From Chrysomallon squamiferum (Eukaryota > Mollusca > Gastropoda > Neomphalida > Peltospiridae): a stretch of 64,000 nt of DNA. The stretch lies in the NCBI GenBank assembly GCA_012295275.1, contig CM022677.1:737797-801796 (forward strand). Direction: 5' to 3'. The translations under genes and the position numbers were made by a program. Below the pieces are notes generated by a model, which did no database searches, had not been told where the DNA came from, and saw nothing but the letters and a program-made list of their open reading frames with translations. This document shows positions 35,792-48,904 of this stretch, one piece after another; position 1 is the first letter of the stretch, and the number at the start of each line of letters is the position of its first letter.

Positions 35792-38700
35792 GGCAGAACA
35801 GGTGCATCGATAGAGGTTGTTGTTATAGCAGTAGTATTGTAGTAATGTAGTTGTTACAGCATTAGTACTTGTAATAATACTACTACTTGTTGTATAATGT
35901 TGTAGAATTGATATTTGAGTAAAGAAATACAGGAACAGGAGTAATGGTGAAGAGAGTAAAAAAAATCACTTTTTTTTATTATGGATTGTAATTTTAGTAA
36001 TAGGAGTATTATTTCAATAACAGTTACCCTAGTTGAATAAGGAATAATAGTAAATATTAGTTACAGTAATGATGGTAATAAAAGAAGCATGTAGTGTTGC
36101 AGTAAATGTAGTCGTAGCAGTGTTTTATTTATTTTATATTTTTTACAGTATTGTATTTATTTATTTATTTACTGAAACTAGGCAGTCACCCACCATTGTT
36201 ACTCTGATTCAGACATGGACATTGAAGCCGACCACGTCCATTCTTAAGTTGGAGAGTCTTACACCAGTCACCAATCTCAACAGTCAAATATCAGGAGAAA
36301 AAACAAATTGAAAAACTTGAACATGCTAAAACCAGGGAAAGAAAAACACTGTGCATGGCAAAGACAAAAGGCTTGAAGTTTAGCAGCAGGTGACTTAGTG
36401 TACTTCCATTAGCATTGTTTTATTTCTTTTTAGCTTGTATTTGTACTAGGAGTAACCACAACAGTTTCATTTTTAACTCACAAAAATTGAGCCAAGAAGT
36501 ACTGCATTTCATTGTATTTGTATAAAGGAGTGATATTCAGTTATGTGTGAAATCAGTTCATAAAGAAAAACAGATTATTAATTTTGTTTAATGTGTTTCT
36601 GAATGAAAAATTCTTCTATAGCTTTAATTATGTTATTCAAATTCATCTTTATTTTAGACATATTTGTTATCTCTCTAATCTATTTAGATTTAATTAATAT
36701 TTTATTTTTAATATTTACTTTATTTTATATATTTATTTTTTAAAATGCTGGCATTCAAGACTTCTCTGCGTGTAGATCATAAACATTTAAATTAATAGCA
36801 AATATAGATCTGACCTTCATTCCAGTGAAGAGTCTAACTAGAAGAAGTAATTAGTTTAGATTTGGGATTAAATGCCTCTTTGTTTAATTTTTATTTATGA
36901 ATTTGTTTTTGTTTTTTCTCTATGAAATATATTCCTGTCACAGTTTTAGGCTCAGCATAAATAATTATTAGTAGCCGGGATGCCTGCCAAAACAGTCTGC
37001 TAGATCATTGTAGAAGTTCAAGATGACAGAGGAAATAAAAGAGAAATGTACTCAGTGAATACAGATAAAACGAACTGTAAGCTGGAAACCATTTTGAGTT
37101 TGTTAACTGTGGCTAATCCAGCTTTACTTCCAAAATTGCTAAATAAGTAATCTTGTGCAAGCTGAAAATAAATATTTCTGGTTTTGCAGGTGATTTTGAG
37201 AAAAAAAACTTGAAGCTGACAAATTCATCTGATCCAGTTACTAGTCAGACAGAGGAAATCAATAAAACAGAGAACTGTTCTCAAGTAAGTGGTCTTGATA
37301 TGTTTTATAGCAATACTTTTTTTTTTCTTCTATATGTTTTAAAACGAGCCATAATAATAATTTTATGGGAAATATTAATTTCACACAGACTTAGTTAAAA
37401 TGGTAGAATTCTCTTTATTTTGTTGTCTGTAATGCACGCCTATAAAAATTATATTTTTTATTAAGGTTTTAACTCATTAATTGTAAGGTTTGCTCAGGTA
37501 AAGGATTTAGTCTTTTTTAAAGTTATTTTTGCTGCTTCTTGAATGTTGCCATTATATCCAGTCCGTATTAAAACATTGTTAATAATTTTCCATGACTGAA
37601 ATTTTTCTTCCCAAAGATTTTATTGTGCAAATGAATCAAATGCTCCTAGCCTGAAATAGGTAAACAAAATAATCATTTAAATAATTTATGTTAAGATTTA
37701 GAATGATAAACTTGATGCTCATTTTTTATTTATTGTTAATTTATTTTTATTTTATTAATTTTTCTTTCTATATTTGTTTATTTAGATAAATCTGGCTAAC
37801 AAAATCCACAAAATTGCCCAATCTTGAACAAATAGTAGGAAACAAGATAGTTGTTTAAATATAGCTATCATACCACCAGCACAAACTTTGGATCCAGCAT
37901 TTCAGAGGATTTTCTTGACCAGCTTGGAAGACCTTTCATGTAATCAGATACAAGACAGATCGGAGGATTTTATACTTATGTGGTTTGCAGGGAAGGGATA
38001 TTAATGTTTTTTTGTTAGCTTTTGTTTTCTTTATCAGCTCAAATAGCATTTTAAATAAATTATTAAAAAATATATAATAGCAATAACAACAACCATCACC
38101 ACAACAAAACAACAATAATAATAAACTAAAATAAAACAAAAACCTGTCAAAACCAGTACTTCATTTCTTGATTCTGTTTTATAAAAAGTCCTCGATATTC
38201 CTGAAAAATGTACGTTCCAAATGCACAGCCATCAAGTTGGTGGTAATTATGTTATAAACTGCCATTGATCAGGAAGACGCAGATGTAAATCCTTACAACT
38301 GTTTCCTACCAGTCAAATATGAGATGACTCAGAGTTTATTAGTTTCAGTTTTACTGTTGCAGTGTCTGCATTATTTTGTTCAATTACTATTTTTTTAATC
38401 AGCTGGATCACTTCCTCGTTCAGGATTCAAATCTGTTAACTTTTGTTTTGTGTTAGAATAATATACATAAACTAACTGATGAACTGAATGATATTCACAG
38501 ATAATGTTTATTTTTTATGAATTTATTCAGCTGTCATTTACTGTTAGAAATTTTATTTTTTATTAAATATAACAAAAAGATCTGAAGGTATAAAGGACTT
38601 TTTTATGGTTTGAATTAATTATATCATCACATTTTAAAATGTTAAATATTTGTAATTAATTGGAATTCTCTTGATCTTTTGGGATTAAAAGATTATTATT

Positions 38701-39554
38701 CTGGATAAATGTATTATTAACTTACATATTTAATCAGACCTAAAATTAGGTGTATAGAATCAGTTCTAAGTGTTCCAAAAAAGTAAAGTAATCAAAATGA
38801 CTGAATTCACATACCTAGTGCAGAATGATATTAACATTTTGTTATTAGAACTGAAAAGCTTTGGTATCTATTAGTAAACTAATAAAGGACAGAACTTATT
38901 TAACTAAAATGCCTGTCATTTTTATAGGCTGGTGACAATGAATTCTTTTCAATTTACAGGTGGAAACTGTCAAGTCCATGTCAGATTTTGTATTTCTTTT
39001 AAACACTTGGTCAAAGACAGAGTTTTTCAGATCTCACAGTACAAGGCAGGTCAGTGCTGAAGATTCAGAGGAGAATTCACAATTTTATGGATTTCAGCAT
39101 AGAGAAATATTAGTGGTATTTGTATTATTATTATTATTACATTTTCATGGTATGTTTGTATTGCTTAACTTTTAAATATTTGATTTAATCAATGCAATCT
39201 TCTTGTTTAGTATTAGAAAATCTTTCATAAAGAAATATTTTTAAATATGTTTATGAATTTAATTATGAAAGACAATTTTTCTTTTTAAATTGACCAGAAT
39301 GTAAATTTTGTAGTGATACTTTTTCATAAATATATATTTTTTGTTTAAATTATTTGTGATTTATTATTAAAATTTATTACAATAAGAGACAGATGATATT
39401 TATTTATAATATTTCTTTCTAACATTACAGGCAATTAAACACAATCAAAAAATACTTATTATTCTATTAAATTTTATTATTTAATCTACAGGAAAGACAA
39501 GATTCTGGAATCAACTTCAGTTACAAGAATAGGGAGAAGAATTTAAACAGATGA
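34939..39554 (+). CDS. Candidate plus-strand gene, last exons in phase
   Basis: Three junctions agree in phase. An exon ending at 35381 (donor GTAAGT) reads AVAEAEQDETREGN through PVPDSDNTIPS. It joins in phase 1 to 37190-37284 (TTTTGCAG acceptor, GTAAGT donor; FEKKNLKLTNSSD). That joins in phase 0 to 38960-39049 (TTTACAG acceptor, GTCAGT donor; VETVKSMSDFVFLLNTW), then 39492-39554 (CTACAG acceptor; ERQDSGINFSYKNRE…) with TGA at 39552-39554. Upstream, an acceptor at 34938 opens a Cys-rich frame (HCVECKCCW), and QQVTSEFAALRMKLDVK at about 35170-35230 lies in another frame, so the 5' part is broken or misread. The product would be hydrophilic and acidic with no domain I recognise. A non-coding or decayed gene remains possible. 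Confidence 0.45.
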
Positions 39555-40219
39555 AGTATCTACTGATATGGAACAATTATTATTCACAAAAGATGGATTT
39601 TTCTTTCCAAAGCAGTTTTCAGAGAAAATGTTGACAGTACACATCAGTGTTGACTGATTATTCTCCAGTAGTTAACAGTGGATGATTCTTGGTTATTATG
39701 GAAGGGAACAAAAACTTCCACTGTAATGACTAATGACACTGCAAAAGCTATGTGTGTTTCAACATTACAAATAGAAGAAATGAAAATATGTGGAGCAATG
39801 ATATTTACAGATAGACATTAATGTTGTTTTCATAAACAATATTAGCAAGTTTAGAGCTACTATAAGTGATTTAAAGGAAAGTAGAGATGATTGACAGAGA
39901 TATGAGACTGACTGTCTGATGAAAGGTTAACAGGTAAAAAGATACACAGAAAGAAAAGAGGGAGATATTATTGATAGACTGATAGTCAGATCAGTAGAAG
40001 TTAACAAGTAAATTGATAGATGTAGATGAATTGAGGCAGATAGTTAAACATGTCAGTGTCTATCTATCTATTCTGTGTTTTCTTCTTTCTGTCATGTGTG
40101 TTTGTGTGCCAGGCTGAGAGTGTAGACATACAGTAAAATACATAGGTTGTAATGTAGCTATCTAGGCATAATTGTTATGTATGTAGGTAGTTTGACAGGG
40201 AATTAGCAATACGTAACTG
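39555..40219. other. Interval before gap, no gene seen
   Basis: Possible 3' UTR of the candidate gene at first, then AT-rich DNA with GATAGA-like degenerate repeats near 39890-40080. Nothing else is recognised. Confidence 0.5.
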
Positions 40220-40419
40220 NNNNNNNNNNNNNNNNNNNNNNNNNNNNNNNNNNNNNNNNNNNNNNNNNNNNNNNNNNNNNNNNNNNNNNNNNNNNNNNNN
40301 NNNNNNNNNNNNNNNNNNNNNNNNNNNNNNNNNNNNNNNNNNNNNNNNNNNNNNNNNNNNNNNNNNNNNNNNNNNNNNNNNNNNNNNNNNNNNNNNNNNN
40401 NNNNNNNNNNNNNNNNNNN
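40220..40419. other. Assembly gap, 200 N
   Basis: Exactly 200 N, a placeholder of unknown true size. It lies about 115 bases before the first copy of the 9.7-kb duplicated segment. Confidence 0.95.
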
Positions 40420-40676
40420 TTGTTATACTTCGTTCAGTTACGTATTGCTAGTAGATTATTTTTTGCAATAAAAGAAATATTTGTAATGCTGGAATATCTT
40501 CACGGACAAATATGGTAAGGAGATATACTCTTCTTATTAAGGAAGGGTTTATATAATTAGGGAAGTTCCATTATTTAATAAACTTAAAACACTGGGGGTT
40601 TAAGTAACTCTTAATTGGTATTGAAAGCTTCAAAATAAATTCAGAAAGGCTATCTGCAGAGCTGTAGCTATGGGTG

Positions 40677-40682
40677 TATAAG
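40677..40682 (+). promoter_or_regulatory. TATA-like motif in duplicated segment
   Basis: TATAAG in the context GGGTGTATAAGTAGCGGC, followed 30-41 bases later by CA and TCAGTC, which resemble initiators. The surrounding block is GC-richer than its neighbours. The same motif is at 52214-52219. No transcript is identifiable, so the call is tentative. Confidence 0.2.
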
Positions 40683-41156
40683 TAGCGGCACGCGTTTTGA
40701 ACGACATCTCTTTGATCAGTCAGAGTCTCATTATTGAACCGTCCTTTTTTTCGTGAGATTCGCTCGGTCAGATTCGCTCAGATTCGCTTCAAAGTTTCCG
40801 TTTTACTACACAAGGAATAATTGTTGAATTTTCTCACTTGGGATTGCCTTTCATTTATTCTTGCAAATTCGTTCCATTTTGTGCACTTGATACGAATACT
40901 TGGGAAAAAGCGCTCTTAGGATTACGTTATACACGATCGCCAAACAGCAAAAGTAGTGAGATCCCTGACCAATCAACGACGAACTAGCTTCAGCCAGTAG
41001 AAATCCAGTCTCAACAACAACCTGTCGACCAAGCAAATTCGAGATATCTCCAACCAATCAGAATCCACAGTCCCAACAGCAACCCGACGAGGGAAGGAAC
41101 AAACATTACTGCCAGCAATCGGGGATTATTTGTTTATCTGTTAAATTTCCCAAATT

Positions 41157-41263
41157 AGGATTCCACTTCAAATTCGAGCTTAGAACATTCGACATCAAAT
41201 TTGGTAAGAAAAGGAATCCTATCCTCCCAGCACGTCATAATCACTTTCCTAGCTCGAAACTTT
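41157..41263 (+). mobile_element. LINE A 5' leader fragment, copy 1
   Basis: Matches 14450-14553 (GATTCCACTTCA through TCCCAGCACGTCATAATCAC), then switches to unrelated sequence at CGAAACTTT. The rest of LINE A resumes only at about 44447, so 3.2 kb of unrelated DNA separates leader and body. Confidence 0.75.
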
Positions 41264-43007
41264 AAAACTCCTCTTATCTCTCCATCTATCAACCTCAAAC
41301 CCTCTCCCCAGTGCTAATTTTAAATAGATAACTTTGTTTATTGCTCTTTTCTGTAGTGTCATTACTGTTGAAATTTTAATTATATTGAATATTTAATTTA
41401 TTAAAAAAAAAAAAAAAAAAAAAAACGTGATGTAATACCCCCTGAAATGCTAACTATACACGTGCCTCTATGGAATGAACTTTTTTCTTTGTTATTTGTT
41501 TCTCTTCATATTTTTATGATATCCAAGACATGAAGCTCTGTGACAGTCAATTTGTTAGCGACAGGACAGACACAGTTTAGTGAATATCAGAAAATAGTTA
41601 CAACAGACGACAACGTACAAATAACCGCATTACAGCGTCTGCATTGATACTACTACCGATCCAACAACGACAACAACCTCAACCATAACAACAGCAAGAA
41701 CTACTACAACTATTATTGAAATTACCGCCTCTACTACTAATTCCGCAATTACTGCTACTAACACTGCTTGATACTTCTAATAATAATAAAAGTAGTAGTA
41801 GTAATAATAATAACAATAATATATGTATGTATGTATGTATGTTTGTATGTATGTATGCATGTATGCATGTGTTATTTTATTCTAGTACAGACAAAATGGT
41901 TATTGGTAATTTCAATTGTTTTGCGAAGGAGTTTGACTTTTCATATAATTTAAAATTTCACTGCTACCTCTTTTTCTTTCCTTCATCCATTGATATAAAA
42001 GAGAATAAAATTAAATTAAAAATATAATAATAAATATTAATGAAAATAAAAATAAATGTAATAATAGTAAAGAAATAATAGAAACAGAAATAAAAATAGA
42101 GGGAAAAAATGAAGAAGAAACGTACAGAAATTCTGATGACAAGGAAACATAGGGGAAATGAAAATAATAAAACAATTAATAATAAATTACAAAAAAAAGA
42201 AAGACTGCAAACAAGTCAAGATGATAATGGAAATGGTTTGGGCGAAATTAGTTAAATATTTTATATTGACTTTTCAGTAAAAGTTCTTAATATCTTTTGA
42301 AGAAGAGGAAGTAGCTAATAAAAATAAGTTTTTTTTTTTTTTTTTTTTACGTTCATAACATTTGAGTCGACTTGCATATATTGTTAGACTTTCCCCTGAT
42401 GCAGTGAATTCATTTATTGACTTTTATTTCAAGTTCTAAAAATGTATATTTATGGAAAGAATGTAGAGAATGTACGGAAAAGAGAATACTGAAATAAAGA
42501 AAGAATGAAAGAAAGAATGAAAGACAGACAGAATGAAAGGTAGAAAGATAAAAAGAAACAATAAATATATCGTAGAATTGAAAAAAAAAAGTTAATTATG
42601 TTAACTTAAAAAAGTTGATTTTAATGTAATAATAGTATTGATGATGATAATAATAATGACGATGATGATCATGTTGATAAACAATTAATAGTATTCTAAC
42701 ATGCCTGTTTGACATCCATTTAAGAAATGAGCCAGTTCACTGCCAAGTCAACCAAATAACAGCTAGAGTAGACACACAGTTTTAGTGTTGGGTGATAAAG
42801 AGTTGTCTGCTTCACGGATCACTAAACACGTGAAGAACCTCACTGATTATTAATTTCGTGCGTCGACAATTATTTCAAATGTCGTGCATGATTTCATCTG
42901 CGTTTGCGTGTGTTTTCGTATTAAACAAAAAATGATGCCAGACAATAACTAACAACAACATCAACAACAGCAGAAGCAACAACAACAACAACAACGGCAA
43001 CAAGACC

Positions 43008-43062
<55 letters not shown>

Positions 43063-44244
43063 GTAATAATAATATTCATTAAGATGATCAAGACGATTAT
43101 GATAAATTCAGAAACAAAAATAAATTAATAATGAATAAATAAATAAATCAATAAATAAATTAAATAAATAAAATAAAAATACAATGTAAACGATGGGACA
43201 TCAGTCTTTTCCGAAATGTTTGGCAATCACCAAGTTCAGTAGAGTTGTCTACCCTAAATAAAGACAGTCCATTGCTCTCCTTTTCAAAGAATCAAATAAA
43301 TAAGTATACACACAATAACAGTCCTAATAACGATTAATATTTGCAGTTTCATTTCAGTGGATAAACAATCATTAGTTAAAATGCTCCGTATCACAGCTTA
43401 GTGGTTTTTTTCTACATTTTGTCGACGTTTATATCGTAAATACTTTTTTGGTATCTAAATAAACGTTATTTAAAACACTACATTAAGCAAGACTGCACAG
43501 ATATGTACTTAGCCAGAGAGGGTTACGAGATTTTACTTGAAACGGTATGACTTTTTTTGGGGGGAGGGGGTTGAAATATTTATCATGTTATGAAATGAAT
43601 TATGAAATAAGCCTCAGTCTGTGGTGGTTTTTAGAATGTTGACAAGTTAATCGAATGCAACAGAAAGAAAAGTGGCATGATACTGTGGACAATTAAACTA
43701 TATTTTTTCCGTTTATTTATCCGCCCATCCTTCTGTCATCCATACACCCATCCATCAGTCACTCTCAGTCTGTCTTGGTGTGTATGTGTCTGTGTGTGTG
43801 TCTGTCTGTCCATCTATCTATCTCTCTCTCGCTCTCTATCTATCTATCTATCTATCTCTCTATTTACCTATTTGTCTATCTCTCTGTATGTCACTCTATC
43901 TGTCTATCTATCTGACTTTCAGTCTGTGTATTTCTGTCTTTCTCTCTGTCAGTCTTTCTGTCTGTCAGTCTTTCTGTCTGTCTGTCTATCTATCTATTCA
44001 TCTATCAAATCTGTCTCCAACTATTCTAATCTGTCTATCAAACCTCTGATACATGATAAATTTTGCAGTTTCGTTCACAATGATGAACCTATTCTTCAAG
44101 ACAGAGATTTCAAATTCTCGTCAGCAAAACTTTCTGTTTTCATTTAGCTCGTGGAAAGATAAAGCTAAAAGTTTAATTTACTTTAGCTGCAAACAGATCT
44201 TCCCAGGCGGTTTATCTTTTACATTTTCCGTCTTCTTCCAACAG
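41264..44244. other. Non-LINE block between LINE A leader and body, copy 1
   Basis: AT-rich with poly(A) at 41402-41425, TATG repeats at 41821-41870, poly(T) at 42330-42349, CAA then AAT repeats at 42950-43063, and a TCTA/TCTG tract at 43798-44010. No gene apart from the putative exon that follows. Confidence 0.6.
43798..44010. repeat. TCTA/TCTG pyrimidine microsatellite, copy 1
   Basis: Tandem ATCT and GTCT motifs. Long Leu/Ser/Tyr frames through it are composition artefacts. The same tract is at 55327-55539. Confidence 0.9.
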
Positions 44245-44387
44245 TCCGTCTCGCGACTGTTGGACGACACATTATTCCACACCCGGCTGTCTGATGAGAT
44301 CACCTTCGTCAGGGCCGAGTCGGACAGCTCACTCATCAAACTGGGTACGAGCATGGAACTGATGCCCAACCCCACAGAGTGTCAAAG
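44245..44387 (+). pseudogene. GC-rich putative exon, copy 1 (one base lost)
   Basis: After a pyrimidine-rich acceptor (TCTTCTTCCAACAG) comes a GC-rich coding stretch, SVSRLLDDTLFHTRLSDEIT then FVRAESDSSLIKLGTSMELM, ending before GTGTGT. Copy 1 has one A fewer than copy 2 at the 3' edge (CAAAG against CAAAAG), which shifts its end. The source gene is not recognised, and no partner exon is visible in the segment. It may be a captured or orphaned exon. Confidence 0.45.
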
Positions 44388-44711
44388 GTGTGTGTCACAC
44401 TAGAGAGGTGTACAAAGGAACCTCATGAAAGGAGAGGACCCACACCCGCAAAACCCACAAATCCCGATAACCCCATCGAACAGGCTTACTCGCAGGACAA
44501 AACAAGTAGCCAAGCCATCCATAGACAAATGGACAAGACGGTGGCTTACGGCACCTGGGGGGATACACTTTCAGTGCAGAACCCCTAAAACAGACAAACA
44601 TAAAAAAACAAAAACAAAAAAGAAACAGAAACTAGTCACGGAAACAACAAAACAGACACCAAACAGAAACGATTTCTTAGCAACACCAACCAAAACAAAT
44701 CCGACCACACA

Positions 44712-44938
44712 GAGACAAAATACAAGCACCGACATGACAGCCCCACGAAACAAACTCCCCAACACTCACCCAAAGTAGTAATCAACACAGAGACAGAAAT
44801 ACAAGCACCGACATGACAACCCCACGAAACAAACTCACCAACACCCCCCCAAAGTAGTAATCAACACAGAGACAGAAATACAAGCACCGACATGACAACC
44901 CCACGAAACAAACTCACCAACGCTCCCCCAAACTCAAC
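44712..44938 (+). repeat. 79-bp tandem repeat inside LINE A ORF1 region, copy 1
   Basis: Almost three units containing CAAGCACCGACATGACA and CCCCACGAAACAAACTC. Equivalent repeats lie at 56241-56462. They are absent from the LINE A at 14450. Confidence 0.8.
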
Positions 44939-45152
44939 ACCTCAACAACAAAACAACACCCCACAAAAAACACCCACTACACAACACAAAGGTTACACGC
45001 AATAGCAACAACAACCACCACAACAACAGATCACTCCTTAAGAAAAACTGATACAAATAAAATCTGGCAAAGAAACAACAAAACAAACACTAGAAACGCT
45101 AAAGAAAGAAAACTCAGACGTGATGATTCAGAACATCACGATCTGGAACAAC

Positions 45153-45870
45153 GAGGATTCTTTGGCTTCTTTCACAACACTAACTGCACCACGAGAGGAG
45201 GAGTGGCGACTTATGTCAGAAATGAACTATCCTACTCACGTATCCCACTAACCAATCACCACCCCAACATAGAGACACTTGGGATAACAATCCATGGCCA
45301 GGCTGAAGACATTAACGTTTTCAACTACTACACTCACCCAGGCAAAAATCACTACAACATAACACTAGAACACTACACTAAAAGCATTCCCTCTAAATAT
45401 ATCGACAACTCCATCAAACTAGGGGACTTCAACAGCAGAAACCACCTATGGGGATCCTCTAGTACATGCAAACAGGGAACCATCATCAAAAATGTACGGA
45501 TCTTAACAAACACATATGTCTGAACGATGGCACGCCAACCTTCCTATCAGACATACACAACACCTGGTCATGCCTTGATATCTCAACAGTGTCTGAAAAA
45601 ATAGCCTCTAAATGTGAATGGACAGTCCTTAACAATCTCAATAGCGATCACCTACCAATACTAATCTCATACAACACTGAAAATAACTGGAAAGAGGTAC
45701 CAATAAACAAACACAAATGGAACTTCACGAAAGCCAACTGGACTGAATTTAAAAAGCAATGTCTGGAAACAGATCCCAAACTCATTCGAAGCAATAATAT
45801 TGACACTTTTAACCAAAATTTAACTGGCTGAATAATTAGCATTGCCAATAAAACTATTCCAAATTCTAAT
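45153..45870 (+). pseudogene. LINE A endonuclease, N-truncated, copy 1
   Basis: Begins GFFGFFHNTNC, lacking the first strands (QWNAKGL and KQET motifs) through the shared deletion. GDFNSRNHLWGS and NSDHLPI remain. A one-base loss near 45490 moves the frame, and TGA ends it after NQNLTG. It cannot cut DNA as it stands. Confidence 0.8.
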
Positions 45871-45896
45871 TGTAAATACAAAAATAATTCAGTCCC

Positions 45897-47470
45897 TTGT
45901 GGAGTGAAGAACTAAAACTCCTTACAACGGCACACAACAAACATCGCAAAACATATCAAAAAAATAACTCAGCAACCAACCTCGCAAACCTCAAAATGAG
46001 TAAAAACAAAGTCTCACAAGCCGTGCTAAATGCAAAAAAAGAATCGTGGAAAACCTTCTGCACCTCTATCAACAAAAACACGTCTAGTAAGGAAATTTGG
46101 GCCAAAATTAAACGCATACAATGAAACCAATTAGCAAGAACACACTACTAGTCCGTAACAAAAACTTCCATACAAACAAAGAGAAAGCCGCTGCTCTGGG
46201 AGATGTCTTTAAAAACAACTCGAGTACAAACAACTTTCCCCCCAAATTTAGAAAAAATTAAAAATAAATTAGAAACAGTCAACAAAATCCCACCTGACTC
46301 AAAAATCTCAGGAACGAAATACAATATTCCCTTCACATCCAAGAAATGACAGCGGCTTTCTCCGACCGTAAAGGAACAGTCCCCGGGCCAGACAAATTCT
46401 TCTACCTTTTATTTCAAAACATGCCCACAGACATGCTAAATCTATTTCTGGAACTCTATAATACTATCTGAAAGGAAGGATACCTTCCCCTCAAATGGAA
46501 GCATGCTGAAGTCTTCAGCCTTCCAAAACAGGGTAAGGACATTTCCAACCCCTCCAACTATCGTCCTATCTCACTAACGTCCTGTGTCTGCAAAACCATG
46601 GAGGCTATGGTCAACACACGCTTAACACACCTTCCGAAATTTTTTTTAATAATTTCGACCTTTCAAAGTGGCTTCATAAAGAACCACTCCACAAGCGACC
46701 ACATAACCAGATTACAATCTGAAATCTCCGAATCTTTGTTTACTGGACAAAAAGTGGTAGGAGTGTTTGTTGACATAGGAAAAGCCTATGATATGGTCTG
46801 GAGACATGGTCTTCTAATCAAAGTCTACAAAAGAGGCCCTATGTTCGGCTTTAGAGAAGCATTCTTGAAAAACAGATCCTTTACGGTCAATGTAGACGAA
46901 AACTTCTCAGACAGCTTGGATTTGGAGAATGGGATCCCCCAGGGTTCAGTTATCGCCCCTACTCTTTTTAGCATTTTTATTAATGACCTAGCACATACTC
47001 TAGCAACTAACTCGAAAACTGCAACTGATCTTAGTATAGGACTATTTGCGGATGACACAGCCTTTTGGCGTGCTGGAAACTGTTTTAAACGAATCAAAAC
47101 AGATATGCAAAAAGACTTAAATAACTAACAAAAATGGGCGGAAACCTGGGGAGTCACTATCTCCCAATCCAAGACTGTCACCATAACCTTTGGGAGAAAC
47201 GCTAACAAGAAACATAATATAATAGACCTACATTACAACAACACAAAAATCCCACAAGTAAACGCAGTCAAAATTCCTGGGAGTCACCTTCGACAGGTGT
47301 CTTACCTTCAAACATCACATCACCAACACACTCAACACATGCACAAAATACATGAATTTACTGAAAGTGCTTTCGAACGCCAAATGGGGAGCTGACAGAA
47401 AATCTCTCTTGATGGTGTTCGAAGCACTAGTAGTGTCAAGACTCCAGTATGGGTCCCAGGCGTTCAGCGT
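45897..47470 (+). pseudogene. LINE A reverse transcriptase, copy 1
   Basis: RT over several frames: linker (ESWKTFCTSINK), NYRPISLTSCVCKTME, FQSGFIKNHST, VVGVFVDIGKAYDMVW (first catalytic Asp), GIPQGSVIAPTLFSIFINDL, and LFADDTAFW (Asp pair). A TAA after KDLNN (47126-47128) and later shifts break the thumb region. The frame 46598-47128 is open. Confidence 0.85.
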
Positions 47471-48802
47471 GTGTCTGAATACCAACTAAACCGACTAGAC
47501 ACGGTATACAACAAGGCACTAAGAATTGTTGCCAGGGTCTTCCCAGGCACACCGACGGACAGTCTGTTTGTGGAACTAAACATGCTACCGCTGAAAATCC
47601 GACGCAGCACACAGAGTCTCAAACACTGGTTCAAAATCAAAAATCTAATCCCCACCCATCCTTTAAACACAATAATCCCAAACAGCCTACCCTACATCAA
47701 CGACAGAGAAGCATCACTTAACATCACACAGACAGCAAACAGACTAAACCTAGTGGACCTAGAACTCGAAAACAACCCTCCACCCTTAGAACCCCGATGG
47801 ACAATAAAACAACTAGACATACCTCTAACGCTTAGACAGGAAGTATCGAAGACGGAACACGACCCATTTAAAAACGTAATTTTTAGAGCAGCATTAAGCG
47901 ACCACTACTCGGACTTCATACAGGTCTATACAGACGGCTCCAAAGACCCTCTCACGGGAAGAACAGGCATGGCCTTTCATGTCAGGCCGGAACTACCCGA
48001 CCCACCCTTCAGCTACAGAGGTAGACTGCCTAACAATCTATTCATCTTTACTACGGAAGTAATTGCTATTCTCTCAGCACTTAAATGGATCCAAACTGAA
48101 ACTTATGTCACAAACACGAAAAAGAAATACCTCATACTGACTGACTCCCTCAGCTCATTGCAAGCTCTGCACAAACTCAAATTCAGCAGCTCCCAGTACA
48201 TTAGAGAGATTATCGAACTCACAAACTATATCAACTACAGAGGACACAAGGTCACCTTCGAGTGCGTACCCGCTCACGTGGGTGTTACTGGAAATGAGCT
48301 GACAGACAAAACCGCAAAACACTCGCTAGAAGACGACACGATCGACTTTGACTCTAAATACAACGTTAACGAAATCATGACCATAGCGCACAATAAGCTA
48401 ATAGAATCGTGGCAACAAGACTGGGACAACAAAACTAGACTATGGCATTACATAATTAAACCGAAAGTAAACTCGCCCAGCCCACTCTCAGACAACAACA
48501 AAACAACTCAAACTTTAACCCGTCTCAGAGTGGGAGTGACCTTCGGACTAAACGACAGCAGACACAGACTCGATAACACTGTGAGTAACAAGTTCGGCAC
48601 ATGCCATAAACTGGACAATGTCAGACACTATCTGTTCTATTGCACGAAGTACGACAAGGACAGACGCAAACTAAACACAGCTTTAACAAACATCAAAGTC
48701 AGATTTACTCCAGTTGACATTTTCAACCCTCCCAAACACTTAAAAAAACAAGTAGACAACCTCACAATGCGATACGTGGAAGTAACAAAAATCAAAATAT
48801 AA
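47471..48802 (+). pseudogene. LINE A RNase H and C-terminal zinc region, copy 1
   Basis: 443 open codons. After a 130-residue linker comes RNase H with all catalytic residues: Asp in VYTDGSKD (47933-47935), Glu in FTTEVIAI, Asp in ILTDSLSS, and the final Asp in GNELTDKTAK. The enzyme would remove RNA from the RNA-DNA hybrid. The C-terminal zinc motif reads FGTCHKLDNVRHYLFYC; its first Cys is Phe here but Cys in copy 2 (TTC against TGC). The first ATG is internal to ORF2. Unusually for this element the frame has no stop, so only the upstream parts are broken. Confidence 0.85.
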
Positions 48803-48904
48803 ACACAGAGACAATTTCATAAAATACTACATAAAATAAACATATCCCTATCTAACCCCAGAACCAACTGGTAACCTCCCTTTCGACAGATTTGCGGCCA
48901 AACA

